From positions 1,798,001 through 1,862,000 of the forward strand of contig NZ_CP139301.1 of NCBI RefSeq assembly GCF_034092395.1: DNA of 64,000 nucleotides, given 5' to 3'. The translations under genes and the position numbers were made by a program. The notes below the pieces were generated by a model that worked only from the letters and a program-made list of their open reading frames with translations, had not been told where the DNA came from and ran no database searches. Of this stretch, positions 19,697-28,271 are shown one piece after another. Position 1 is the first letter of the stretch. Every line of letters starts with the position of its first letter. Origin of the DNA: Prochlorococcus sp. MIT 1307 (lineage in GTDB: Bacteria > Cyanobacteriota > Cyanobacteriia > PCC-6307 > Cyanobiaceae).

Positions 19697-20373
19697 TTGA
19701 AATTCAGGCAAGGTTAGATCTTCAGCGACGGCAACGCCTTGGGATGGTGGAGGCGGTTTGGGGTGAACACAAGACATCAGCTCAGATTGTGGAAATTCTC
19801 AAGAGTCTCCAGGCCGTTAGTGAATTGGCTTTGGTGACAAGAGTTAGTGCAGAGAAGGCTAAGGAATTGCAATCAGTTTTTGAGGGGGTTGAATTTCACC
19901 CTCAAGCTAGATGTTTAACTTTGGGGCGGACTGCTGACCTGATTCCATCACTGGGAGAGGTAGTGGTTTTAAGTGGTGGTACTAGTGACATGAATGTTGC
20001 AGCAGAAGCCGAATTGGCTTTGCGCTGCCATGGGATTAAGACTGAACTTTTAATTGATGTTGGTGTCTCTGGCTTACACCGCCTTTTAGATCAGTTAGAG
20101 AGATTAAAAACAGCTAAGGTTTTAATTGCTTGTGCAGGCATGGAAGGTGCTTTGCCAACAGTACTTGCAGGTTTGGTATCTCAGCCTGTCATTGGTGTAC
20201 CAGTGTCTATTGGGTATGGCGTAAGTGCTGGAGGGAAAACAGCTCTTGAAGGTATGCTTGCAAGCTGTGCCCCAGGACTTGTTGTAGTCAATATTGATAA
20301 TGGTTATGGAGCTGCAATGGCTGCATTGCGAATTCTCAAAAATTTAAACAGTTCTCGGAACAAGAACTCTTGA
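19693..20373 (+). CDS. larB: LarB/CpmA family (PurE-like carboxylase domain) protein
   Basis: 226-residue protein of the LarB family, which in lactate racemase systems carboxylates nicotinic acid adenine dinucleotide to start the nickel-pincer cofactor. The cyanobacterial member CpmA was described as a circadian phase modifier. Visible motifs are LSGGTSDMNVAAEAELA (about 95-112), GMEGALPTVLAGL, GVPVSIGYGVSAGG and NIDNGYGAA, the PurE-type CO2/nucleotide site. Begins at a GTG overlapping the previous stop. No larC, larE or larA is visible in the window, so the role here may not be pincer synthesis. Confidence 0.85.
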   Translation: MIEIQARLDLQRRQRLGMVEAVWGEHKTSAQIVEILKSLQAVSELALVTRVSAEKAKELQSVFEGVEFHPQARCLTLGRTADLIPSLGEVVVLSGGTSDMNVAAEAELALRCHGIKTELLIDVGVSGLHRLLDQLERLKTAKVLIACAGMEGALPTVLAGLVSQPVIGVPVSIGYGVSAGGKTALEGMLASCAPGLVVVNIDNGYGAAMAALRILKNLNSSRNKNS

Positions 20374-20374
20374 T

Positions 20375-20542
20375 TTAGGAGTGAGGGCTGTTTGGAAGAA
20401 GCTTTTGCTGCTCATGGCTCTTCAAATCTAGAAGCTGTTCTACCCAAAGTTTCATTGAACGAGGCAGGCGACCTTGCTCATATCTAATAATCGCTTCAAA
20501 GAGAACAGGACTATTGACCCAATGCAATTTTCTTTGACTCAT
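20375..20542 (-). CDS. Small basic ORF, 55 residues, unknown function
   Basis: An ATG-started frame of 55 codons that begins MSQRKLHWVNSPVLFE and continues RYEQGRLPRSMKLW, ending just after the larB stop on the opposite strand. The composition is that of a folded amphipathic small protein rather than random AT-rich translation. It is followed in the same orientation by the DUF1517 gene and preceded by another small ORF. No family recognised. It fills part of what would otherwise be a 520-base empty gap. Confidence 0.55.
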   Translation of the reverse strand: MSQRKLHWVNSPVLFEAIIRYEQGRLPRSMKLWVEQLLDLKSHEQQKLLPNSPHS

Positions 20543-20608
20543 ACACTTCTTTTGTTTCCTCTGAAGGTGATTTATCTAAGGGCTTCGCGCAAGAGGTAAA
20601 TCAGTTAT

Positions 20609-20776
20609 TCAGTCCTGTTCGTTGCATTTGGTACTAAGCCTTGATAGTTCGTCTCCGTGATTTGTTGCTTCTACATCAAGCAAACGGCTGACAAGTTCTG
20701 AGAGGTCGCGCTGAGCTAACTCACCATTGTTTTCCCACTTCATAGCGCGTGGGCCTTGACTTGATGAAGCAGACAC
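20609..20776 (-). CDS. Small acidic ORF, 55 residues, unknown function
   Basis: A GTG-started frame (alternative ATG at 20743) encoding SASSSQGPRAMKWENNGELA and then a predicted helix DLSELVSRLLDVEA. It reads like a small conserved helical protein rather than noise. Co-oriented with the 55-residue ORF at 20375-20542, with 66 bases between. No family recognised. The remaining gap to DUF1517 (20777-20896) is AT-rich with a G-run and nothing else I can support. Confidence 0.5.
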   Translation of the reverse strand: MSASSSQGPRAMKWENNGELAQRDLSELVSRLLDVEATNHGDELSRLSTKCNEQD

Positions 20777-20896
20777 TTCTGAATTTCAATTAATGCATTC
20801 GAATTTAATTGTGTTGAAGCTCTGATTTTGTTCTTATTGCACGTTTTTAGCGAAAGAAATTATGAAGAATTTTCTTGGGGGGGGATTTTTAAGGTC

Positions 20897-21910
20897 CTAG
20901 AGGTGCTTCAAATTGGGATAAGCCGTCACTAGTTCTTCGGCGCTAAGTACATCACCTTGTCCATCCGGTTGCCAAATTACTTCTAAAGCCATTAGGTCCT
21001 TTGAAGAGATTGATCCAAGGCTTCTAAGTGCATTTCGCAGCTGTTCACTGTTGTTTGTTTCGGATAGGTTCTCTCTTCTTTTTGATGCAATTACTAGAGT
21101 TACCGCAATGTACTCATTAGTTGCATCTGCGTCGCCAGGCATGCTTGTTGAGGTGTTGTTTGCAATTATCTGACCAGAAAAGTTAGAGGTTGTTTCTTTT
21201 GATAACTTGCTTCTTTCTGTGAGTGAAAGTCGGTTGAATGTTGACTCTGCTGAATTAAAAGGTACTTGACCATTTTCTAGGTTCGCATATACCCACAGGC
21301 TGGGCTGTCTTAGAAGTGAAAGGGTGGTCTCTTGTAAGACCTGCTGTAATCCAATAGAAGTACTTGTATTGGCTGATGCCGCTAAGTCTCTAAGGTCTGA
21401 TTGAAGTTCTTTGGCATTTGCTAAAAGGCCAATTTGGAGTTGAATCAGCGTCACTGGGCCCTGTGTGGGTTGTGTTAGACCTCTGGACTTTTCAATTGTT
21501 GGAGCATTTAAACCTCCTTTTATTGAATTAACTATTACTCCTGCGATAGACATCAGAATTAAGAATCCAAACAGACCACCTCCACCAAAGCCAAAGATTG
21601 GAAGGATGAATGGGAAACCCATGCCTCCTCCTCTGTAACTGCCATAACCTCCTCTGTAGCCGCCGTACCCCCCTCCTCCATAGCTGCCACTGCCGCCTCT
21701 AGGTACTGAAGGTGCGCGAAAGCTCCCCCCTCCTATGCGGCCACCACTGGCTGCATAGGAGGGGGATGGCTGGCCCAGAAGTGAAACCACCACGAAGAAT
21801 GTGAAGGCTAGTCTTGCTAGACAGCGCCTAATAGTTGTTGCTTGAGGAGGAAAAAATTTGGCCAATGATGGATTGGCGATTGGATCGACTTTAGGAACCT
21901 CCGCCGACAA
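20897..21910 (-). CDS. DUF1517 family membrane protein
   Basis: 337-residue protein found in cyanobacteria and plastids; function not established. A signal or anchor helix (about residues 32-52, ending SYAA) is followed by a glycine-rich stretch (GGGYGGYRGGYGSYRGG, about 70-95), a hydrophobic segment FPFILPIFGFGGGGLFGF, and a C-terminal alpha/beta domain. There is no ATG near the N-terminus: TTG at 21910 overlaps the thiS end by 20 bases, and TTG at 21865 avoids overlap and puts the signal helix nearer the start. The start is therefore uncertain. Downstream of thiE-thiS, possibly co-transcribed. Confidence 0.82.
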   Translation of the reverse strand: MSAEVPKVDPIANPSLAKFFPPQATTIRRCLARLAFTFFVVVSLLGQPSPSYAASGGRIGGGSFRAPSVPRGGSGSYGGGGYGGYRGGYGSYRGGGMGFPFILPIFGFGGGGLFGFLILMSIAGVIVNSIKGGLNAPTIEKSRGLTQPTQGPVTLIQLQIGLLANAKELQSDLRDLAASANTSTSIGLQQVLQETTLSLLRQPSLWVYANLENGQVPFNSAESTFNRLSLTERSKLSKETTSNFSGQIIANNTSTSMPGDADATNEYIAVTLVIASKRRENLSETNNSEQLRNALRSLGSISSKDLMALEVIWQPDGQGDVLSAEELVTAYPNLKHL

Positions 21911-22103
21911 TCGTCACAATCTCAAGAGTATCCCCATCTTCTACATTTTGTTGTTCCCATTTATCGGGAGGTAGGATTGCACCATTGAACTCAACAACTA
22001 TGAGGCGAGGATGATGCCCGAGTTGTTCAATTAATTTAGATAGGGTGAGAGGATTTTTAGATGGTTCGATCGCTTTTTCCTCGCCGTTTATTGTGAGTCT
22101 CAT
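21891..22103 (-). CDS. thiS: Sulfur carrier protein ThiS
   Basis: Ubiquitin-like carrier that delivers sulfur for the thiazole of thiamine as a C-terminal thiocarboxylate. 70 residues with the beta-grasp pattern starting MRLTINGEEK and ending TIVGGGS. The glycine pair needed for adenylation is followed by one Ser, which is unusual because family members normally end on the glycines. Starts with a 4-base overlap (ATGA) with the thiE stop. Confidence 0.88.
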   Translation of the reverse strand: MRLTINGEEKAIEPSKNPLTLSKLIEQLGHHPRLIVVEFNGAILPPDKWEQQNVEDGDTLEIVTIVGGGS

Positions 22104-23137
22104 GATATTTTTTGGATTAGCTCAAGACTCATTGAAGTTGGATTGGTTGAATTCATGATCGCCCCCGCTATTGCGATTTTCTTTGCCCCAGCGTTGAGGA
22201 CTTTATCTATATTTGAGCAATTAATACCTCCAATGGCAAACCATGGGAGCTGTGTAGCCTGAGATGCCTCTTTTACATAGCTGATTCCTGAAGGCCTGAG
22301 CCTTGGTTTTGTTTGTGTGGAAAAAACTGGTCCCACCCCAAGGTAATCACACCCTTCTTGCTCAGCTTCCTGAAGTTCTTTTATGCAATGTGTGCTTCGC
22401 CCTATTAATTTCTCTTTGCCGAGGAGCCGCCGAGCTATGTCTGTTGGAATATCATTTTGTCCGAGATGTACACCATCAGCATCTACAGCCAAGGCAAGAT
22501 CTAAGCGATCATTGACGATGAATAGCGCTTTATGTTTTTTGCATAAACAAGCTAACTCTCTAGCTTGAATTACTCTCTCTCGATCAGTGTCCTCCTTGGA
22601 GCGGTATTGCACCATGTCTACGCCTTGTTCAAGTGCAGAAGCAACTCTTTTAGACAGATCGGGTTGAGGAGTCGTGATTAGACAAAGTTTTGAATGCTCA
22701 AGTTTCTTGCGAAGCTTTGATGTAATAGTCGCTTTTAATATCTTTAATTCAAGTTCATAAAGGCCATATCGAATTTTGCTGGCATTGTTCGCTAAATCAG
22801 GGTCTGTTATTCGACTAAATTCTTCTAAAACTCTCAATGCTTCTTGTACACGGGAGCAGTTTGCGGCGACCACCTCTTCTGGAGAATGTCTATTCTTTTG
22901 TGCAGGATGTGTTAGTCCAATTCCTTTGTCTTGACTTGTAGCTCTAGCGTTCTTATAGATTTCATGATGATGATTGCCGAGTTGCTGCCTCCAATCTTTG
23001 AGAGTTACAACAAGGTTTTTTTGCTGAAGTCCAAATCTGCACCAGTCTTCAACAACGCGCAGTCCCTCACGAGCTCTATCGAGGTTTGCATCTATCAGCC
23101 GAGCAACACATGAATTTGTGCTTGGGACTATAGACAT
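22100..23137 (-). CDS. thiE: Thiamine-phosphate synthase with cyanobacterial N-terminal domain
   Basis: Joins the pyrimidine and thiazole halves of thiamine. The product from ATG 23137 is 345 residues: an N-terminal helical domain (about 1-135, LIDANLDRAREGLRVVEDWCR and VQEALRVLEEFSR) typical of cyanobacterial ThiE, then the TIM barrel with MVQYRSKE, FIVNDRLDLA, DGVHLGQ, GVGPVFSTQTKP and FAIGGIN. The frame stays open to 23263, but the extra 42 residues look unlike coding sequence and lie in the promoter area. Overlaps thiS. Confidence 0.93.
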   Translation of the reverse strand: MSIVPSTNSCVARLIDANLDRAREGLRVVEDWCRFGLQQKNLVVTLKDWRQQLGNHHHEIYKNARATSQDKGIGLTHPAQKNRHSPEEVVAANCSRVQEALRVLEEFSRITDPDLANNASKIRYGLYELELKILKATITSKLRKKLEHSKLCLITTPQPDLSKRVASALEQGVDMVQYRSKEDTDRERVIQARELACLCKKHKALFIVNDRLDLALAVDADGVHLGQNDIPTDIARRLLGKEKLIGRSTHCIKELQEAEQEGCDYLGVGPVFSTQTKPRLRPSGISYVKEASQATQLPWFAIGGINCSNIDKVLNAGAKKIAIAGAIMNSTNPTSMSLELIQKIS

Positions 23138-23207
23138 CCATTTCGTGTCAGTCTTGGCAGGATCGCATGGTCTTGGGTTTATGGAGAAAGGTAGTTCTGA
23201 TAGCACC

Positions 23208-23300
23208 ATGAATGTGCTGATTTGGGGTGTTGTTCTCTTGGGAGCTATAGCTGTATTTATCATTTGGGGACTGGATAATGCTTATCCAGTCCCCAAATGA
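23208..23300 (+). CDS. Possible 30-residue single-span membrane peptide
   Basis: An ATG-started 30-codon frame in the gap between thiE (minus) and ribF (minus) encodes MNVLIWGVVLLGAIAV followed by FIIWGLDNAYP, a clean 20-residue membrane helix with a short polar tail. Cyanobacterial photosynthetic and respiratory complexes have many single-helix subunits of this size, but I cannot assign it to one. Its last codons form part of a perfect inverted repeat and overlap the ribF 3' end. No strong ribosome binding site. Confidence 0.35.
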   Translation: MNVLIWGVVLLGAIAVFIIWGLDNAYPVPK

Positions 23301-23301
23301 T
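23259..23301. terminator. Perfect 20-bp inverted repeat at the ribF 3' end
   Basis: Bases 23259-23278 are the exact reverse complement of 23282-23301 with a 3-base loop, giving a 20-bp stem including CATTTGGGGACTGG. The ribF stop codon is at 23282-23284, so the stem is built from the last six codons of ribF and the bases after it. It likely works as a terminator or mRNA 3'-end stabiliser, although no long T-run follows on either strand. Confidence 0.7.
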
Positions 23302-24220
23302 TTTCAATAGACTCCAAAATGGTTTTGGCTAATTTGGCATCTCGCCCAATTTGAGCACTAAGTTCAACAAGATTTGTAAATTGTTTTTGACTTCTAAGTT
23401 TTTGAACAGGTTCAACTATTAATTCTTGTCCAGTTAAGTCAAGGTCTTTGTCAAGGAGATGGACTTCTACTGCAGATGGAGCGGTTGGATCGACCGTAGG
23501 TTGAGGGCCTAAGTTCATTACCGCTGAAAAGGCATTGTCTTTATTGGGTTTCCAGGCCCAAGCCGCATAAACCCCTTGACCTGGAAGGAATTTGCGTCCA
23601 TCAACTTGCAAATTTGCAGTAGGCCACCCTATTCCACGTCCTATACCTCGCCCTGAGACAACACTTCCACGAAAGCGATATGCGCGACCCATAAGTTTTT
23701 GGGCTGTTTTGAGTTCTCCTTTATTAAGAGCTGAACGTATGCGGCTACTGCTCATTCGACCTTCGTTGTCTTCCAGTATTGGCACAACCGAAACCTTTAT
23801 CCCTGCAGTTGCGCCTATTTTTTCCAAGGTAAATACATCTCCTTCACGATTTTTCCCAAACCGGAAATTTGCTCCAACTGCAATGTGTTTGGCTTGAAGT
23901 GTTTCTAAAAGTATTTGATTAACAAATTTGTCTGGCGTTAGGGCGGCTAGAGATTTATCAAAAGGAATTAAAACAAGTTGCTCTACACCCAGTGGTTCTA
24001 AGAGGGAAGTTTTCTCTGAAGGTAGGTCTAATCGGAGTCGTGCTTCACCATACAGAACTTCTCGCGGATGTGGCCAGAAACTAACGACAGTAGGAATTCC
24101 AGGTGTATTTCTAGTGATTCTTTCAATTACCCGTCGATGGCCAGCATGAAGACCATCAAAGCTTCCCAGCGCTAGGGCTGTGGGAAGGAGTGCCTGCTTA
24201 GGAGAGCAGAGTGGGATCAA
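23282..24220 (-). CDS. ribF: Bifunctional riboflavin kinase / FAD synthetase
   Basis: Makes FMN from riboflavin and FAD from FMN. N-terminal adenylyltransferase domain with ALGSFDGLHAGHRRVIER (about residues 16-33) and an SSSRIRSAL signature (about 157). C-terminal kinase domain with GRGIGRGIGWPTANL (about 192-207) and GVYAAW. 312 residues is standard. It ends inside a perfect inverted repeat. Divergent from the DUF3611 gene across 60 bases. Confidence 0.96.
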   Translation of the reverse strand: MIPLCSPKQALLPTALALGSFDGLHAGHRRVIERITRNTPGIPTVVSFWPHPREVLYGEARLRLDLPSEKTSLLEPLGVEQLVLIPFDKSLAALTPDKFVNQILLETLQAKHIAVGANFRFGKNREGDVFTLEKIGATAGIKVSVVPILEDNEGRMSSSRIRSALNKGELKTAQKLMGRAYRFRGSVVSGRGIGRGIGWPTANLQVDGRKFLPGQGVYAAWAWKPNKDNAFSAVMNLGPQPTVDPTAPSAVEVHLLDKDLDLTGQELIVEPVQKLRSQKQFTNLVELSAQIGRDAKLAKTILESIENHLGTG

Positions 24221-24280
24221 GAGTTACGTGCAAATTGTGCGTTTAGATGGCAAGTTTGAATCAGCCTCGCACTTGTAAGG

Positions 24281-24844
24281 ATGGCAGACAAACTTGACTT
24301 CCAGCTTCTTTCATTAGGTATGCGACGCATCGGTTGGATTCGGTTTTGGATTCAGACAGTTCTTGGGGTTGTAGTTGTAGGAGTTTTACTCTTTAACAAC
24401 GTTGGTAGCAGTCTTGCACGTAACTCAGAGCGGGCTTTGGGTCTAGGGCCAGGTTTGTCGCTGACAACATTGGCGTTTTTTTTCTTGCTGTATGGGCTTT
24501 GGCAGGGTTGGTTGATAGTTCGTACTGGTAGAGCTCTTGATAGTGCTGCTCGACCAAGTAGAGGAGAAACCAGTCGTTTGTTGAAGCGTGGACTAATTGC
24601 CGATCTTTTGGGATTGATTTTTGCTTCTGTGGGCTATCAAACTTTAGCCGGGGCACTTTTTGTGCAGGCTTCCATGCAAGCTCCTGGGATCTCAATAGGT
24701 GCAGGTATGAGGGCAATGGAAAATTATCCCATCACATCTTTGGAGATGCTTTCTGTGTTGAGCAATACGCAGGTCTTATTTGCACATGTCATTGGTGTGC
24801 TGTTTTCTCTTTGGTTGCTTCAACGTATCTATCGCACTAATTGA
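24281..24844 (+). CDS. DUF3611 / TIC21-like membrane protein
   Basis: 187-residue membrane protein with about four hydrophobic helices (roughly 22-40, 60-78, 105-130 and 160-180), the layout of the DUF3611 family whose plastid member is TIC21/PIC1 (protein import or iron permease, debated). Function in cyanobacteria is unsettled. ATG at 24281; the stop overlaps the surE 3' end by 16 bases on the other strand. Confidence 0.75.
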   Translation: MADKLDFQLLSLGMRRIGWIRFWIQTVLGVVVVGVLLFNNVGSSLARNSERALGLGPGLSLTTLAFFFLLYGLWQGWLIVRTGRALDSAARPSRGETSRLLKRGLIADLLGLIFASVGYQTLAGALFVQASMQAPGISIGAGMRAMENYPITSLEMLSVLSNTQVLFAHVIGVLFSLWLLQRIYRTN

Positions 24845-25647
24845 TTTTTAATTTCTATATGTGGTAGATCTGAAAGTTCTCCTCTCCAAAAAAGATCTGG
24901 TTGAATTGGAGTTAGGGACGGGGCAGCCCTATTTATTTGAGCTACATCACTAGGCCATTCGCTTGGACCATCTCCTGCTGATTTAAAATCTTTTACTGCT
25001 TCTCCAGCTAACCAATAATAAGTATTGCCTCGAGGATCTTTTCGGCGCATGAATTGTTCTTCGTAATGTCTAATAGATAACCTTGTCCAACGAAGAGGGC
25101 CCATTTCCTCTAATGCAATTGGCGGGATGTTTAGATTTAGAAGGAGACTTTGAGGCCATTTCTTTTCAAGGACATTTTCTACAATGTCCATTGTTAGATT
25201 TGCTGCAACTTGGAAATTATTCCATTGAAATGAAGTTACGCTAACTGCCATTGAGGGTATTCCTTCTAGTGTTCCTTCTAGTGCTGCAGCAACTGTCCCA
25301 GAGCAAAAAATATCAGTACCTAAATTTGCACCATGATTAATTCCAGAGAGTACTAGATCTGGTTTGTCACTGAGCAGTTCATATAGTGCAAGCTTTATGC
25401 AGTCTGCAGGGGTTCCACTACAACCCCAGGCGGTTACATTCTTCTCGAATAATTCATCTGCTCTTTCTGCTCGGATTGGAGCTTGGAGAGTGAGGCCATG
25501 ACCAGTCGCAGAACGCTCTTGGTCAGGACAGACAACAGTCACCTTATGGCCTCTTTGAGAGGCTGCAGAAGCGAGGACTCTAATCCCTTCAGCAAAAACT
25601 CCATCGTCATTGCTAATAAGAATGCTAAGAGGGTGCATTGCGAACAT
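24829..25647 (-). CDS. surE: 5'/3'-nucleotidase SurE
   Basis: Metal-dependent phosphatase of nucleoside monophosphates. ILISNDDG (about residues 9-16, metal-binding Asp pair), [21 protein letters not shown] (about 105-125, Asn and Ser ligands), and the following helical region match the family. 272 residues is normal. Starts ATG 25647; a second in-frame ATG three codons on is possible. Divergent from pheS by 61 bases. Confidence 0.95.
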   Translation of the reverse strand: MFAMHPLSILISNDDGVFAEGIRVLASAASQRGHKVTVVCPDQERSATGHGLTLQAPIRAERADELFEKNVTAWGCSGTPADCIKLALYELLSDKPDLVLSGINHGANLGTDIFCSGTVAAALEGTLEGIPSMAVSVTSFQWNNFQVAANLTMDIVENVLEKKWPQSLLLNLNIPPIALEEMGPLRWTRLSIRHYEEQFMRRKDPRGNTYYWLAGEAVKDFKSAGDGPSEWPSDVAQINRAAPSLTPIQPDLFWRGELSDLPHIEIKNQLVR

Positions 25648-25708
25648 CGCATTAATGAGAACCTAGTCCTGATAGGTGCCTAAAGTCTTAAGTCAATACC
25701 TTCTTGCC

Positions 25709-26716
25709 GTGAGCTCCACTGTCTCCTTGCAACAACTCAAAGTTGAGCTTGAGCTTCTGGAGGAAGAAGCGGAACAAGATATAGCGAAAGCAGTTGATGA
25801 GGACTCTCTTGAAAAATTGAGGGTAAATCTTCTTGGTAAGAAAGGCCGTCTTTCAACGGTTCTTGGAGCGATGGGTCAGCTTCCAAGCTCTGATCGTCCT
25901 TTGGTGGGTCAGAGGGCCAATGTGCTTAAGAATCAATTGCAAGGATTAATTTCGCAGCGGTTACAGCTTTTGAAACAGAAAGCTTTAGCTGATTTGGTGG
26001 CTAAAGAAACTATTGACGTGACCGTGCCTTCAATTGGTACTCCTGTAGGTAAGCGTCATCCTTTAATTCAAACTAGTGAGGAGATTGTTGATTTATTTTG
26101 TGGGTTGGGATATGGAGTAGCAGAAGGCCCAGAGGTGGAAAACGATCATTACAATTTCACGGCTTTAAATATTCCTGAGAATCATCCAGCTCGGGATATG
26201 CAAGACACTTTTTATCTTGGGGAAAATCTTCTTTTAAGAACCCATACTTCACCAGTTCAGATTCGGTATTTAGAGCACAACCCTCCCCCTGTCAGGGTTG
26301 TGGCACCTGGAAGGGTTTATCGTCGTGACACAGTTGATTCAACTCATTCTCCAGTTTTCCATCAGGTTGAGGTGCTGGCTATAGATGAAGGTTTGGACTT
26401 CAGTCATCTTCGGGGCACCGTTATGGCTTTTTTGAAGGCTTTTTTTGGAGATCTACCAGTACGTTTTCGTGCGAGCTATTTCCCTTTTACAGAGCCCTCT
26501 GCAGAGGTTGATGTTCAATGGCGAGGTAGATGGCTGGAAGTCATGGGATGCGGAATGGTTGATCCTGCGGTCTTGGAGGGGTTAGGTCTCGATCCAGATC
26601 GATGGAGTGGCTTTGCTGCTGGACTTGGAGTCGAACGTTTTTGTATGGTTCGCCATGGAATTGATGACATCCGAAGGCTTTATACAAGTGATCTACGCTT
26701 TTTGGATCAATTTTGA
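25709..26716 (+). CDS. pheS: Phenylalanyl-tRNA synthetase alpha subunit
   Basis: Catalytic subunit of the alpha2beta2 enzyme charging tRNA-Phe. N-terminal coiled coil (about 8-85) then the class II core: motif 2 region [21 protein letters not shown] and motif 3 region [13 protein letters not shown]. From GTG 25709 the product is 335 residues and begins [10 protein letters not shown], which fits the usual N-terminus. An upstream in-frame GTG at 25676 would add 11 residues. pheT is not in the window, which is common. Confidence 0.95.
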   Translation: MSSTVSLQQLKVELELLEEEAEQDIAKAVDEDSLEKLRVNLLGKKGRLSTVLGAMGQLPSSDRPLVGQRANVLKNQLQGLISQRLQLLKQKALADLVAKETIDVTVPSIGTPVGKRHPLIQTSEEIVDLFCGLGYGVAEGPEVENDHYNFTALNIPENHPARDMQDTFYLGENLLLRTHTSPVQIRYLEHNPPPVRVVAPGRVYRRDTVDSTHSPVFHQVEVLAIDEGLDFSHLRGTVMAFLKAFFGDLPVRFRASYFPFTEPSAEVDVQWRGRWLEVMGCGMVDPAVLEGLGLDPDRWSGFAAGLGVERFCMVRHGIDDIRRLYTSDLRFLDQF

Positions 26717-26815
26717 TGAAAGTTTCTATGACTGCTTCATTTATGTCGGTGACGCCTGGTGAGTAAATAGTAAACCTTTCATTTAAAGTGATTATGTACT
26801 TTGTCAATTCGATCG

Positions 26816-27724
26816 GTGTCCCGGGTAGGACTGATCGTCAATGATGGCAAGGATCTTGCTGTAAAGACTGCTCTCACAATTCAGCAGAGCCTTCACAAGG
26901 CTGGTCATGAGGTGGTTCGTGTTAGCAGCTCAGGTGGCATGGTGGGCTTTGCTAACCCTGACCAGAACATGCGCATGTTGGGGTACAACGCATGTGTTCC
27001 AGAAGGGTTTGATTCTTCGATTGCTTTTGCGATTGTTCTTGGGGGTGATGGCACTGTGCTGTCTGCAGCTCGTCAGACTGCGCCAGTACAAATACCAATT
27101 CTTACGATCAATACAGGCCACATGGGCTTTTTAGCAGAAGCTTATTTGGCAGATTTAGATAGGGCTCTTGATCAGGTTCTATCAATGCAGTGGATGCTTG
27201 AAGAGCGCACTAGCCTTGTGGTGAGCGTTATGCGTGGTGAACAACGTCGATGGGAGGCTTTGTGTCTGAATGAGATGGCTTTGCATCGTGAGCCTCTAAC
27301 TAGCATGTGCCATTTTGAGGTCTCAATAGGACGTCATGCTCCAGTAGATATCTCCGCGGATGGAGTAATTCTTTCGACTCCAACTGGATCCACAGCCTAC
27401 TCTTTGAGTGCAGGTGGGCCAGTAATAAGTCCAGATTGTCCGGTATTGCAATTAACACCTATTGCCCCACATTCTCTTGCCTCTAGAGCGCTTGTTTTTA
27501 GTGATGAGGAGCCTGTGACTGTTTTCCCTGCTACCCCTGAAAGATTGATGATGGTCGTTGATGGAAGTGCGGGTTGTTATGTCTGGCCTGAGGACAGAGT
27601 TTTGATACGTCGTAGTGATCATCCCGTGAAATTTGTTCGACTTTCAGATCATGAATTTTTTCAGGTTCTTCGAAATAAGTTGGGTTGGGGGCTCCCTCAT
27701 GTCGCGAAACCGGACCGCCAATAA
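26816..27724 (+). CDS. nadK: NAD kinase
   Basis: Phosphorylates NAD to [12 protein letters not shown] (about residues 74-81), NEMALHRE (about 152) and [21 protein letters not shown] split across about 182-202 are the family signatures. GTG at 26816 gives 302 residues starting [14 protein letters not shown], the expected N-terminus; a TTG at 26801 would add five residues. Cyanobacteria often carry two NAD kinases; this looks like the longer ATP-type one. The DUF192 gene overlaps its 3' end by 26 bases. Confidence 0.94.
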   Translation: MSRVGLIVNDGKDLAVKTALTIQQSLHKAGHEVVRVSSSGGMVGFANPDQNMRMLGYNACVPEGFDSSIAFAIVLGGDGTVLSAARQTAPVQIPILTINTGHMGFLAEAYLADLDRALDQVLSMQWMLEERTSLVVSVMRGEQRRWEALCLNEMALHREPLTSMCHFEVSIGRHAPVDISADGVILSTPTGSTAYSLSAGGPVISPDCPVLQLTPIAPHSLASRALVFSDEEPVTVFPATPERLMMVVDGSAGCYVWPEDRVLIRRSDHPVKFVRLSDHEFFQVLRNKLGWGLPHVAKPDRQ

Positions 27725-28250
27725 AGATAGTTCCTCAGACCCTTTCTTGGGGACTAAATTTCTCACCTTGTTCTTAGGTTGCGGATTCTTTGTCTGTAAT
27801 ACCTTTTTGCCTGGGAATGTCTATTCGTCTGATGTGCGGTCTCCTCAATACTTACCTTTAGAGGCTAGATGGTGTTTGCCAATTGGAGAATGCTTATTGC
27901 TTGAAATTGCAGACACTATTGAAGAGAAAAGAATTGGGTTGATGGAGCGTTCTTTAATTCATTCAGGAACTGGAATGTGGTTTCAATTCTCTCCTGCAGA
28001 AATTGTTCGATTTTGGATGCATAAAACATATATCCCTCTTGATATAGTTTTCCTTTCAGAGGGTTTGATTGTTGCTATAGAAAAAAGTCTAAAGCCTTGC
28101 TTTTTATCTCCTTGTAAAAGTTATGGCCCAAATAAATTGGTGGATAGTGTAATTGAATTGGAAGCAGGAGCAGTTGAAAGACTGGGAATTAAAGTTGGCG
28201 ACTTTGTTAATATTGAATATATATCAGGCACATCTAAAGATATTAAATAA
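27699..28250 (+). CDS. DUF192 family exported protein
   Basis: 183 residues from ATG 27699: a signal peptide or anchor (about 20-42, [15 protein letters not shown]) followed by a DUF192 domain (about 60-175) with [37 protein letters not shown] and a Cys pair in [11 protein letters not shown]192 function is unknown; the fold resembles small beta barrels in secreted proteins. Overlaps nadK by 26 bases, so the upstream in-frame starts (27633) inside nadK are rejected. Converges on cobL. Confidence 0.82.
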   Translation: MSRNRTANKDSSSDPFLGTKFLTLFLGCGFFVCNTFLPGNVYSSDVRSPQYLPLEARWCLPIGECLLLEIADTIEEKRIGLMERSLIHSGTGMWFQFSPAEIVRFWMHKTYIPLDIVFLSEGLIVAIEKSLKPCFLSPCKSYGPNKLVDSVIELEAGAVERLGIKVGDFVNIEYISGTSKDIK

Positions 28251-28271
28251 ATCTATTGCAAATGTTATTCT

